From contig DEST01000034.1 of the NCBI GenBank assembly GCA_002361365.1, positions 1-7,419 of the forward strand: DNA of 7,419 nucleotides, written 5' to 3'. How positions within the stretch are numbered: position 1 is the first letter of the stretch; each line of letters starts with the position of its first letter. The notes below the pieces were generated by a model. It worked only from the letters and a program-made list of their open reading frames with translations. It had not been told where the DNA came from and made no database searches. Both the position numbers and the translations under genes were made by a program. This DNA comes from Alphaproteobacteria bacterium UBA3307 (GTDB taxonomy: Bacteria; Pseudomonadota; Alphaproteobacteria; RF32; CAG-239). Shown here piece by piece: positions 1 through 7,021 of the stretch.

Positions 1-80
1 ATTATTCGTAGCTTAATGACATTGGACGCTGAGCTGTAACCAAAAAATGCACAAAGTCGCACAGAACCGCCTGTTTTTTC

Positions 81-95
81 TTGACAACCTGTCAA
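81..95. promoter_or_regulatory. Inverted repeat over the -35 box, possible operator
   Basis: TTGACA-ACC-TGTCAA is a perfect 6-bp inverted repeat with a 3-base centre, and its left arm is the -35 hexamer. A dimeric repressor bound here would block RNA polymerase. No regulator is encoded nearby on this strand, and part of the symmetry follows simply from the -35 consensus being present, so the operator role is inference. Confidence 0.35.
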
Positions 96-110
96 ATATC
101 AGTATATAAT
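81..110 (+). promoter_or_regulatory. Consensus sigma70-type promoter
   Basis: TTGACA (81-86) and TATAAT (105-110) are exact consensus -35 and -10 boxes with an 18-base spacer. Transcription would start near 117, giving a leader of about 110 bases before the ATPase ATG at 229. This is the only strong promoter seen ahead of the ABC operon. It lies in the compositionally foreign left end, so it may not be the operon's native promoter. Confidence 0.75.
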
Positions 111-155
111 CTAATGGGTTTTATGCATATACTGAAAACAGTTTTGCCTCGGCAT

Positions 156-202
156 ACGGCTGCGCCGTGAATATGACGCGCAAAACGGGGCGCCTTCGCG
201 CC
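156..202 (+). other. Two small GC-rich hairpins in the 5' leader
   Basis: ACGGC-TGC-GCCGT (156-168) and GGCGC-CTTC-GCGCC (189-202) are perfect 5-bp inverted repeats within the predicted leader of the ATPase mRNA. Neither is followed by a T-run, so they are not intrinsic terminators. The second ends 14 bases before the Shine-Dalgarno GGAGG (217-221). They could affect mRNA stability or translation. No known riboswitch was recognised. Nothing else convincing is seen in 1-228, apart from a short open frame ending in TAA at 37-39 that might be the tail of an upstream gene. Confidence 0.35.
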
Positions 203-228
203 TGAAAACAAAGAACGGAGGCGGGACA

Positions 229-957
229 ATGCCAGATTCGCAGTACGTCCTTGAACTGAAGGGAATCACGAAGATCTTCCCCGGCGTCAAGGCGCTGAAC
301 AGGGTTCAGTTCCAACTGAAGCCCGGAGAAGTGCATGCCCTGATGGGTGAAAACGGTGCCGGCAAATCCACACTGTTACGCATTTTAAGCGGATATTTTG
401 AAGCGGATAGCGGCTCGATAACACTCGATTCGCTAAGTTTGACTGATAATCGCGTGCAATTTTTACAAAACATCGGTTATGTGCAAGAAATCTCTGCACT
501 TTATGCCGAAATGACTGTGTATGATTTTTTACATTTTGTGGCAGATATCCGCCAACTGCCGCCTGCTGAGATTAACCTTAAAATAAAAGAAACCGTTGCT
601 TTGCTGCAACTTAATTCCGTTTTGTTACAAAAGTGCGAAACTCTTTCTAAGGGATTTAAAAAACGCACAGAATTAGCAGCAGTTTTACTTGCCGAACCGC
701 AAATTTTGCTTTTAGATGAACCGACTGAAGGTTTAGACCCTAATCAAAAAGCAACCATCAGACAAATCATCAAAAAATATGCCAAACGACATATTGTTCT
801 CATCTCCACCCATACCTTAGAAGATGTTGAAGCTATGGCTAATGTGGTTTTGCTATTGCATAAAGGAAAATTGCAATATAACGGAGATTTAAAGACCTTT
901 ACCAAAGATGCCCCAAATAATTTATTGGCATCATTTCAAAAAGCAACGGCTGAGTGA
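229..957 (+). CDS. ABC transporter ATP-binding protein, GldA-like, with a sugar-importer-like N-terminus
   Basis: A 242-residue nucleotide-binding subunit that should power the membrane partner encoded next. Visible motifs are Walker A GENGAGKST (40-48), a Q-loop region GYVQE (83-87) with Glu where Gln is usual, a variant signature LSKGF (139-143), Walker B ILLLDEP (159-165) and the H-loop His195. From residue 50 on it reads like GldA/ABC-2 exporter ATPases (LYAEMTV, TLSKGF, EPTEGLDP). Residues 7-48 (LELKGITKIFPGVKAL, GEVHALMGENGAGKST) instead read like RbsA/MglA-type sugar-importer ATPases. Codon use switches at the same place: all four Lys codons before residue 46 are AAG and all Leu codons are CTN, then AAA and TTA/TTG dominate. 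The start is supported by GGAGG 7 bases upstream. GldA proteins are usually nearer 300 residues, so the C-terminal part is short. The exporter-ATPase role is firm; the origin of the N-terminus is not. Confidence 0.85.
   Translation: MPDSQYVLELKGITKIFPGVKALNRVQFQLKPGEVHALMGENGAGKSTLLRILSGYFEADSGSITLDSLSLTDNRVQFLQNIGYVQEISALYAEMTVYDFLHFVADIRQLPPAEINLKIKETVALLQLNSVLLQKCETLSKGFKKRTELAAVLLAEPQILLLDEPTEGLDPNQKATIRQIIKKYAKRHIVLISTHTLEDVEAMANVVLLLHKGKLQYNGDLKTFTKDAPNNLLASFQKATAE
361..378 (+). other. Likely chimeric junction inside the Walker A region
   Basis: The change in family resemblance, codon use and G+C all fall near here. Bases 241-300 contain 33 G/C of 60 (55%), while 421-480 contain 22 of 60 (37%). 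The last codon of the left type is about CTG (373-375) and the first of the right type TTA (376-378). The reading frame is kept. The Walker A coding sequence is where two unrelated ABC ATPase genes are most alike, so either recombination or a false assembly overlap could join them here. Confidence 0.6.
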
Positions 958-959
958 GG
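956..959 (+). promoter_or_regulatory. Ribosome binding site that sets the permease start
   Basis: GAGG, 5 bases before the ATG at 965 and overlapping the ATPase stop codon. It favours 965 over the upstream in-frame ATG at 908, which lies inside the ATPase gene. Confidence 0.6.
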
Positions 960-964
960 TACCT

Positions 965-3289
965 ATGCAACAATTTAAGAGTTTGTTTTATAAAGAATTC
1001 GGCACTTATTTTCAAAGTACATTTGTTTATTGCATTTTATTTATATATCTGCTGATTTCAATTGGCGCGGCATTTACTTTCGGTGCATATTTAACAATTA
1101 GAGATTCTTCAGTTTATGCTCTTTTTTATTTGCAACCTGTAGTGCTGACAATGCTTTTGCCGGCACTGACTATGCGTCTATGGTCAGAAGAATATAAATC
1201 AGGCACGGCCGAATTTTTGCTGACTCAGCCTCTGAATTACGCACTTCCGACACTGGCAAAATTTTGCGCGGCGGTTGCTTTGAGTTGCCTGATGCCATTC
1301 TTTTTGTTGCCGTTTGTTTTTTATACTTCAACTTGGTTGCAACTCGATTGGAGTAGCATTGCTTGCGGATATTGCGGTTTATGGTTACTGACAACACTAT
1401 TTTGTGCTCTCGGAGCACTGATTTCATCTTTTAACAAACACATAATTGCCTCATACATTTTAAGCGTATTTATAATGACATTATGGTTATTTTTGCCGCA
1501 AACCGGTTTATATGAGGTTTATACAGACTTTCTGCTGGCAGAAATTTCTTTTGCCGACATTGCTTATATTTTGCTGTTTGGCGGAGCTTTGCTTTTGCTA
1601 AACATTATGGTACCGGCGTTCAGAGCTTCTGCACAAAAACATAAAACATTTCGTTTTATCGGATTTTCCGCATTATTGTTGTTCGGAGTTGTTTTGCTCA
1701 ATTATGCTGTCGGCTCAATTTTCACGCATCGCCTTGATTTGAGCGCACATAAAATATACTCATTACAACCGGCAACTGTTGAGCTGATTTCTAAAATACA
1801 AGAACCGATTTATATTGATGTTTATATTGCCAAAGATTTTCGTTCGCATAATGTAGAATATTTTCGGCATTATCAACAGGTTCAGCGATTTTTAAAAAAA
1901 TATCAAACCGCTTCCGGCGGCTTAATTCACGTCAGCATAACAGAAGTAGAACCCTTCAGCCAACTGGAGAATGCCGTTTTGGAATACGGACTGTATTATG
2001 AAATTAACCCTGACGAAACTAAAGATTATTTTGGTGCAGTGATACATAACGACCGCAATACCGGAATAATTATTAAAAAATTTGCGGTTGAACGTACTCC
2101 TTATTTAGAAAAAGATATAGACACCGCACTCTTAAAACTGAGCAATCCGACAGAATTAAGTAAAAGCATAGGCATTTATCTTGACCCGACACAAAATTTG
2201 GAGCGCTACAATGGATTTATGCTTAATCTGGAAGAAGATTATGACGTAACTCCGGTAACCGACGATGTATACGAGATTTCTCCGCAACTTGATTTGCTGA
2301 TTTTACTAAATCCCAAACAATTTTCAGCCGTTTTTCGTTACGCACTTGACCAATATATTTTAAACGGCGGAAAAGTAATTGCCTTGTTTGATTTGCTAAG
2401 CAAAAATCAAAGCGATGCTGTTAACTTACAACCACTCGGTATGATAGATTTTTTCGATAAATGGGGGATTTTGATTGCTGATAAATTAACAGATTCAGGC
2501 TCTCCTGATATTGCGTATTATCAAGGAGATTTACCTCTTAATATTTATCGAGCACTTGAATTTACATCAGTTAATAAAAATCTCATATTAAAGCCAATAA
2601 TAAATGGCTCTAAAGAAAAATATGTAGGCGCAATTATTGAAGGTATTTTGCCTTCGCTATATGAGCAAAATCCGCTTCAAGATGCCACCATAAAAAATTC
2701 GATGTTGCCGCATAGCTTATTTTCAACCGGCTCGGCAAAAGTAGCACTTATCGGCGATACCGATTTGGCTGATGACGAATTCTGGCTTGATACTCGCTCA
2801 GAAGATGCTAATCCGTACACAGCCGTTTATAAATCCGCCAATATGGAAATTTTGCGCAATTTAATTGATGATATGTTGGATATATCTGTATATAAACAAC
2901 TTCCGATACGCTCAAAATATACAAACACTTATGGTATCGGACAAAAAATTTATAATCACCTATATTCTCAAATTGAACCGCTGTATGTTAAACTAAACGA
3001 GCAGATTAACGAGTTGAAAACAACATATTACCAATCAGCATCTAATCATGACAATCCGCTGTTAGCGCAGCAAAATGTAAATAAACTCGCACAACAAATT
3101 GCCGAATTGGAAAAACAATCTGACGCAATTCTATACCATTTTAAAGCACAATATTCGGCTATTATACATCGCATAATGCTTACATTTATCTTGCTATGGC
3201 CGCTTTTGGCTGTACTTTTATTGTGGTTGATGCTTAAATTTATGCACATACGCAAAACCCAAAAAATTAAGGGGCTGTTCAATGAATAA
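965..3289 (+). CDS. Fused GldF-like ABC-2 permease and GldG-like auxiliary protein
   Basis: A 774-residue inner-membrane protein joining two proteins that are separate in Bacteroidetes gliding systems. Residues 1-220 form an ABC-2 permease with about six membrane helices (roughly 19-41, 53-70, 97-120, 132-153, 160-178, 199-216). The GldF-type motif RLWSEEYKSGTAEFLLTQPL sits at 71-90. A further helix (231-252) leads into a large GldG/ABC_transp_aux-type domain opening with RLDLSAHKIYSL (256-267) and continuing to about 670, presumably periplasmic. A polar, probably coiled-coil stretch (about 678-730) precedes a final helix (737-757) and a basic cytoplasmic tail. The gene starts 7 bases after the ATPase stop and overlaps the next gene by 8 bases, so coupled translation is likely. 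An in-frame ATG at 908 lies inside the ATPase and was not used. The transported substrate cannot be told from sequence; a role in gliding is not implied outside Bacteroidetes. Confidence 0.85.
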   Translation: MQQFKSLFYKEFGTYFQSTFVYCILFIYLLISIGAAFTFGAYLTIRDSSVYALFYLQPVVLTMLLPALTMRLWSEEYKSGTAEFLLTQPLNYALPTLAKFCAAVALSCLMPFFLLPFVFYTSTWLQLDWSSIACGYCGLWLLTTLFCALGALISSFNKHIIASYILSVFIMTLWLFLPQTGLYEVYTDFLLAEISFADIAYILLFGGALLLLNIMVPAFRASAQKHKTFRFIGFSALLLFGVVLLNYAVGSIFTHRLDLSAHKIYSLQPATVELISKIQEPIYIDVYIAKDFRSHNVEYFRHYQQVQRFLKKYQTASGGLIHVSITEVEPFSQLENAVLEYGLYYEINPDETKDYFGAVIHNDRNTGIIIKKFAVERTPYLEKDIDTALLKLSNPTELSKSIGIYLDPTQNLERYNGFMLNLEEDYDVTPVTDDVYEISPQLDLLILLNPKQFSAVFRYALDQYILNGGKVIALFDLLSKNQSDAVNLQPLGMIDFFDKWGILIADKLTDSGSPDIAYYQGDLPLNIYRALEFTSVNKNLILKPIINGSKEKYVGAIIEGILPSLYEQNPLQDATIKNSMLPHSLFSTGSAKVALIGDTDLADDEFWLDTRSEDANPYTAVYKSANMEILRNLIDDMLDISVYKQLPIRSKYTNTYGIGQKIYNHLYSQIEPLYVKLNEQINELKTTYYQSASNHDNPLLAQQNVNKLAQQIAELEKQSDAILYHFKAQYSAIIHRIMLTFILLWPLLAVLLLWLMLKFMHIRKTQKIKGLFNE

Positions 3290-4223
3290 AAAATACTTAC
3301 TCTATGCCGGCATATTTTTTGTAACAACACTTATTTTTTTTGGCGCCGCATTTTTATATCGCCAAAATAGCAATGCCGGTATTGTACGCGGAGAATATGC
3401 CTTTGCTCACACGCGCAATAATTTGCGTATGCTTAGCCGGATATGGCTCAAATCTCCCGAAAGTGAAGCCATTAACCTTTATAGCAAAAACGGAGAATGG
3501 CATTTTAAAGAAGCTAAAGACTATTTTGTAAATACCGGACATTTAGCAAATTTTTACACAACACTCAATAATGCACTGATAAAAATGGTTTATCCGGCAA
3601 CTCCGCGAACATTGGAGCATCATCAACTGACTTCTTCAACCGGCACACAAGTTATTACCTATGATAATACCGGCAAAATTTTAGATAAGCTAATCATCGG
3701 TTCGCGCTATGATGACGATTCGGTTTATGCCTATTTTGCACAAAACAAAGGATACTACTATATTATCGGTCCGGTTGGTCCTTTTTCAGGAGAACCTACG
3801 GATTGGATTCCATATCCGCTTTTGAGTATTGACGAATTTTTGATTCGCCGACTGATTATCCGCAATCAAAATTATGAAGGGCAAAAGCTGTCAGATTTAT
3901 TAAAACATTCATACAAAATGCAGCGTGTACTCGATGTTTTAAGCTTTATCGGCTATAACGGAGTCACTGCAAAAGCTGAGTTATCTTCTGAAACAACGGC
4001 TCATAATGTACCGCACACGTTCGACATAGTAATGCGTAACGGACTGATTTATAAGTTTGAGATTTATAAAATTGATGATCTGTATTGGCTTAGCATCAAT
4101 CTCAAAGCAGATAAAATCTCGCGCAAAGAAGTTCCGCCATTTGTACGCCAAAACCAAAAATATTTTGCCGATTGGTTATTTCTACTTGATACCCGTCAAG
4201 GGAAAATTCTTTATGATATATAA
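3282..4223 (+). CDS. DUF4340-type membrane-anchored protein of the ABC operon
   Basis: A 313-residue protein with one N-terminal membrane helix (about residues 6-26) and no cysteine lipobox, so it is probably an anchored periplasmic protein. The body fits the DUF4340 pattern: a short strand, then NGEWHF, then a stretch leading to LANFYTTLNNAL, followed by repeated beta-rich segments (VITYDNTGKILDKLIIG, YYYIIGPVG). Proteins of this type are commonly found directly after GldG-like genes, where their role is unknown. The ATG overlaps the previous stop by 8 bases (ATGAATAA), and AAGGGG at 3269-3274 is a suitable ribosome site. It probably works with the GldFG-like fusion on the outer face of the inner membrane. 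The family call rests on pattern and gene order. Confidence 0.75.
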   Translation: MNKKYLLYAGIFFVTTLIFFGAAFLYRQNSNAGIVRGEYAFAHTRNNLRMLSRIWLKSPESEAINLYSKNGEWHFKEAKDYFVNTGHLANFYTTLNNALIKMVYPATPRTLEHHQLTSSTGTQVITYDNTGKILDKLIIGSRYDDDSVYAYFAQNKGYYYIIGPVGPFSGEPTDWIPYPLLSIDEFLIRRLIIRNQNYEGQKLSDLLKHSYKMQRVLDVLSFIGYNGVTAKAELSSETTAHNVPHTFDIVMRNGLIYKFEIYKIDDLYWLSINLKADKISRKEVPPFVRQNQKYFADWLFLLDTRQGKILYDI

Positions 4224-4277
4224 ATGCTATATTTTTGCCATATTAGGTAAAATATACGGATTCGCTACATATATTTA

Positions 4278-4724
4278 TTAGCAAAAGTGTCTGAATTTTT
4301 CTGTCATATCAGCCGGAATACGCGTCGGTCGTCGCAAAGCTACATTCATATAAATCACTTTAACTTCCAAGGTAGCCAAAACTTCATCACCGCGCAAAAT
4401 TTCCTGTGCCAATGTCGCGCTTGCTACGCCTTGTTCCATTACTTTGCACGTCACAATCAATGCATCATCCAAAACAGCAGACCGCAAATACTCAATATGA
4501 CAAGAACGCACCACAAAACCTGTCTGTTTTTGTTCCAAATCGGTTTGCTGACAAACTTGTAACGCACGCAAAAACTCCGTGCGAGCCCGTTCGGCAAATT
4601 TGAGATAATTGGCATAATATACTATCCCACCGGCATCGGTATCTTCATAATATACCCGTACCGGATAGGCAAACATTTTACCGATAGCTTCTCCCTTTGC
4701 CGGTTCTACCACAAAATCAGTCAT
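4278..4724 (-). CDS. ybgC: YbgC-type acyl-CoA thioesterase (hotdog fold)
   Basis: A 148-residue 4-hydroxybenzoyl-CoA thioesterase-like protein that hydrolyses acyl-CoA esters and is normally associated with the Tol-Pal envelope system. The family motif VYYEDTDAGGIVYYANY lies at residues 24-40. Asp30 matches the catalytic Asp of the family (Asp18 in Haemophilus YbgC), and ERARTEFLR follows. Length is near the usual ~135, with about 10 extra N-terminal residues. The ATG at 4724 is preferred over an in-frame TTG at 4727 because AGGAG (4735-4731) sits 6 bases upstream of the ATG but only 3 from the TTG. It overlaps the ruvB stop by 8 bases (ATGACTGA), so translational coupling is likely. No tolQ follows. 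The next gene is the convergent ABC operon, 54 bases away. Confidence 0.93.
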   Translation of the reverse strand: MTDFVVEPAKGEAIGKMFAYPVRVYYEDTDAGGIVYYANYLKFAERARTEFLRALQVCQQTDLEQKQTGFVVRSCHIEYLRSAVLDDALIVTCKVMEQGVASATLAQEILRGDEVLATLEVKVIYMNVALRRPTRIPADMTEKFRHFC

Positions 4725-5775
4725 CAATTTCTCCTGTCAGCAAATCATACTGCTTACTTGGCTTTTGCGGCATTTTGATACCGAGATATTTATAACCGAG
4801 TGGTGAAATCACACGCCCTCGTGGTGTACGTTGCAAAAACCCGAGTTTCAGCAAAAACGGTTCAACTACCTCTTCTATTGTGTCGCGTTCTTCAGAAAGC
4901 GCTGCTGCCAACGTATCAGCTCCAACCGGTCCGCCGCCATAATTGTTGATAATGCAATTTAAATAGCGCCGGTCAAAATTATCCAGACCGAAATTATCAA
5001 CATCAAGTCGGCGCAATGCCATATCAGAAATATGTTCATCAATGATTTTTTTATCCGAAACCGCACCAAAATCACGCACTCTCCGCAACAATCTACCGGC
5101 AATTCGCGGTGTTCCGCGTGAACGTTTGGCAATTTCCATTGCCCCGCTGTCTGAAATTTCGATATTAAGCAAATGCGCTCCGCGCAAAACAATTTTCTGC
5201 AAATCCTCATAACTGTAAAAATCCAAACGCAGCGGAATTCCAAAACGCTCACGTAACGGTGTTGAAAGCAAGCCGGAACGCGTGGTTGCCCCCACCAACG
5301 TAAATGGTTGCAAGTCGATTCGCACTGAGCGCGCCGAAGGCCCTTCGCCGATAATCAAATCAAGCTGAAAATCTTCCATCGCCGAATATAAAACTTCTTC
5401 AATTGCCGGATTCAAACGATGAATTTCATCAATAAACAACACATCATTGCGTTCAAGATTTGTAAGTATCGCCGCCAAATCACCGGATTTAGAAATCATC
5501 GGCGCAGAAGTAGCTCGAAATCCGACTCCGAGTTCTTTTGCCACAATTGAAGATAGCGTTGTTTTGCCCAATCCCGGAGGACCGAACAACAAAACGTGGT
5601 CGAGTGCTTCGCCGCGTTGTTTTGCCGCCTCGATAAATACCTTTAAGTTGTCACAAACTTCACGCTGTCCGACAAAATCTTTAAGCGAAGTCGGGCGCAA
5701 ACTGACAGGATTGTTGCCGACCTGTGTATCTTCCGGCTGTGCTTGTGGGCTGACTATTCTGGCATCATCTTTCAT
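4717..5775 (-). CDS. ruvB: Holliday junction branch migration ATPase RuvB
   Basis: A 352-residue AAA+ motor that forms hexameric rings on both arms of a RuvA-bound Holliday junction and drives branch migration. Motifs in order are LRPTSLKDFVGQ (26-37), Walker A GPPGLGKTT (65-73), Walker B LFIDEIHR (113-120), sensor 1 ATTR (163-166) and the arginine-finger region PLRERFG (173-179). The C-terminal winged-helix segment contains NNYGGGPVG and GFLQRTPRGR. Length is normal and no key residue is missing. The ATG at 5775 is chosen because AAGGA (5789-5785) is 9 bases upstream; an in-frame TTG at 5781 would leave only 3. The gene starts 2 bases after the ruvA stop. The sequence is alphaproteobacterial in character. 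Confidence 0.97.
   Translation of the reverse strand: MKDDARIVSPQAQPEDTQVGNNPVSLRPTSLKDFVGQREVCDNLKVFIEAAKQRGEALDHVLLFGPPGLGKTTLSSIVAKELGVGFRATSAPMISKSGDLAAILTNLERNDVLFIDEIHRLNPAIEEVLYSAMEDFQLDLIIGEGPSARSVRIDLQPFTLVGATTRSGLLSTPLRERFGIPLRLDFYSYEDLQKIVLRGAHLLNIEISDSGAMEIAKRSRGTPRIAGRLLRRVRDFGAVSDKKIIDEHISDMALRRLDVDNFGLDNFDRRYLNCIINNYGGGPVGADTLAAALSEERDTIEEVVEPFLLKLGFLQRTPRGRVISPLGYKYLGIKMPQKPSKQYDLLTGEIDD
4731..4735 (-). promoter_or_regulatory. Ribosome binding site that sets the ybgC start
   Basis: AGGAG on the minus strand, 6 bases before the ATG at 4724. It lies inside the ruvB coding sequence and excludes the TTG at 4727. Confidence 0.65.
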
Positions 5776-5777
5776 TT

Positions 5778-6443
5778 TCAAATATCCTTACTGATAAATT
5801 CTTTAAGCGCCAAGCGAATAAGCGTAGAAATGTTTGCATCCGGATTTTCCGCCACAACTTTGCTTGCCGCCCGATATGCCTCCAACCGCTGATATCCGAG
5901 ATTCAGCAGAGCCGATGTCACATCTTCGGTTTTAGCATAATCCGCACCGGCCGCCGGCGTTTGCTGCGGCACAATCGGTGTCCCCATATCTGTCGAATCG
6001 GAAACTGAAGTCAAAGGCTGAGTGTTGCTGACTGCCACCGGTACCGTCACGATTTTATCTTTTAATTCAGTCACGATTCGCGCTGCTAACTTCGGTCCGA
6101 CACCGGACGCCCGACAAAATGATGCTTTATCTTGCGCACCAATTGCTTGCGAAAGTTGCATCGGTGTCAACACCGATAAAATACTCAAACAAACTTTTGC
6201 GCCAACACCTTGCACGCGTGTCAGTGTATTAAACCATTCTTTTTCCCATACATCTGCAAATCCAAACAGTGATATATCATCTTCACGCACAGCCATAATT
6301 GTCAACAGCGTCGTTTCTACACCAACGCTCAATTTACCTAGAGTCTTTGTTGATGCCGCCACCTGATAACCGACACCATTTACGTCGATGATGCACGAAT
6401 CTTCACCGATTGTATCTATAATTCCGCGTAATTTTGCAATCAT
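5778..6443 (-). CDS. ruvA: Holliday junction DNA-binding protein RuvA
   Basis: A 221-residue subunit that binds the four-way junction as a tetramer and loads RuvB. Domain I (about 1-62) is the OB fold with IDVNGVGYQV and the acidic pin in REDDISLFGF (Glu54, Asp55). Domain II carries two helix-hairpin-helix motifs, VQGVGAKV (77-84) and ASGVGPKLAARI (112-123). Domain III (about 173-221, starting EDVTSALLNLGYQ) is the flexible RuvB-binding domain. The protein is somewhat longer than the usual ~200 residues because the linker between domains II and III (about 134-171) is long and rich in Thr, Pro, Ser and Val. AAGGA (6455-6451) lies 7 bases before the ATG. It leads the ruvA-ruvB-ybgC unit. ruvC, its usual upstream neighbour, is not present. 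Confidence 0.97.
   Translation of the reverse strand: MIAKLRGIIDTIGEDSCIIDVNGVGYQVAASTKTLGKLSVGVETTLLTIMAVREDDISLFGFADVWEKEWFNTLTRVQGVGAKVCLSILSVLTPMQLSQAIGAQDKASFCRASGVGPKLAARIVTELKDKIVTVPVAVSNTQPLTSVSDSTDMGTPIVPQQTPAAGADYAKTEDVTSALLNLGYQRLEAYRAASKVVAENPDANISTLIRLALKEFISKDI
5785..5789 (-). promoter_or_regulatory. Ribosome binding site that sets the ruvB start
   Basis: AAGGA on the minus strand inside the 3' end of ruvA, 9 bases before the ATG at 5775. Confidence 0.6.
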
Positions 6444-6466
6444 TTTCTTATCCTTTACCAGCGTTC

Positions 6467-6495
6467 AGACTAAACGAAATGTATGCGTCGTGCAA
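6467..6495 (-). promoter_or_regulatory. Candidate promoter for ruvA-ruvB-ybgC
   Basis: On the minus strand TTGCAC (6495-6490) and TAGTCT (6472-6467) are 17 bases apart, between the upstream terminator and ruvA. Each box matches only 3 of 6 consensus bases. Position is the better argument: a promoter is needed here because an intrinsic terminator lies just upstream, and the start would leave a short leader carrying the Shine-Dalgarno. Confidence 0.3.
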
Positions 6496-6530
6496 GTTTT
6501 TTATCGTATTTCTGCAAAACAAAAATCCTT

Positions 6531-6568
6531 AAAAAATTTCCCTCTGCATTATAAAGATGCAAAGGGAA
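6531..6568 (-). terminator. Intrinsic terminator after the small membrane protein gene
   Basis: On the minus strand a 12-bp stem (arms 6568-6557 and 6549-6538, 7-base loop) includes one G-U pair and is followed by A and then six T residues (6536-6531). Read on the plus strand the same stem has a C-A mismatch and no T-run, so it works in the minus direction. It begins 10 bases after the stop of the gene at 6579-6935 and separates that gene from ruvA. Confidence 0.85.
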
Positions 6569-6578
6569 TAAATTTGTG

Positions 6579-6935
6579 TTACTTCCAGTGCTTAATTCCG
6601 CTATAAGCAAGCAACACACCACCCACAAACGGCACCAAATAAAACCAATAGTTTCCGACTTTGGGAAAACCGCCTTGAGTGTGCGCAATTAAAATCAGAA
6701 GCATCAGTCCCAGAATCATAAACAATACGGCAACCCAACTCATCAAAGCATTGTTATGCTTGCGGCGTTCTTCGTGACGATAAACCTTTTCCGCCTGTGT
6801 CAAATGCATTTTGTCGTCATTTTGCGACCACCACGGATTCTTCTTCTTGAATTGCAGGTCATAATACAGCATTGCCAAAGTAAAAACGATTGCTGCCAAC
6901 AAAAACGGTGTACAAATAATCCTTATTTCTTCCAT
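6579..6935 (-). CDS. Small three-helix membrane protein of unknown function
   Basis: A 118-residue protein not recognised as any named family. It has three probable membrane helices (about 7-25, 64-84 and 96-114). Between the first two is a charged, His- and Arg-rich cytoplasmic-type stretch with NPWWSQNDDK (33-42) and EKVYRHEERRKHNN (49-62). No signal peptide cleavage site, catalytic motif or metal-binding set stands out. Composition matches the neighbours and the frame is intact. No Shine-Dalgarno is visible before the ATG at 6935, and no better internal start keeps the first helix. It is followed by a strong terminator and lies 86 bases downstream of the HTH gene on the same strand, so the two may share a transcript. 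Confidence 0.7.
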   Translation of the reverse strand: MEEIRIICTPFLLAAIVFTLAMLYYDLQFKKKNPWWSQNDDKMHLTQAEKVYRHEERRKHNNALMSWVAVLFMILGLMLLILIAHTQGGFPKVGNYWFYLVPFVGGVLLAYSGIKHWK

Positions 6936-6979
6936 AATGATAAATATTTAAGTTCCACAATTATTTCATTTATTGTTTA

Positions 6980-7007
6980 ACTGTATCATATTGAGTTGAT
7001 TTTTCAA
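6980..7007 (-). promoter_or_regulatory. Candidate promoter for the small membrane protein gene
   Basis: On the minus strand TTGAAA (7007-7002; 5 of 6) and TACAGT (6985-6980; 4 of 6) are separated by 16 bases in the AT-rich gap after the HTH gene. The start would be near 6973, about 38 bases before the ATG at 6935. AT-rich DNA gives such matches by chance, so this is tentative. Confidence 0.3.
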
Positions 7008-7021
7008 GTTAATTGTTGATT

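Noticed and set aside
1..39. Possible C-terminal tail of an upstream plus-strand gene, ending at TAA 37-39
   Set aside because: Only 12 codons are visible and no motif is recognisable, so a gene cannot be supported.
908..964. Upstream in-frame ATG that would give the permease 19 extra residues
   Set aside because: It lies inside the ATPase gene and has no convincing ribosome site, while 965 has GAGG at 5 bases and begins with a normal permease N-terminus.
4224..4277. AT-only inverted repeat TATATTTT/AAAATATA (4228-4235 and 4249-4256) between the convergent operons, a possible bidirectional terminator
   Set aside because: Eight A-T pairs with a 13-base loop would be weak, and no T-run follows on either strand.
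4725..4727. TTG start for ybgC, one codon upstream
   Set aside because: It leaves only 3 bases to AGGAG; the ATG at 4724 has 6.
4287..6366. Plus-strand open frames across ybgC, ruvB and ruvA (for example 5447-5794 and 6022-6366)
   Set aside because: They are antisense shadows of well-identified conserved genes with no family resemblance of their own.
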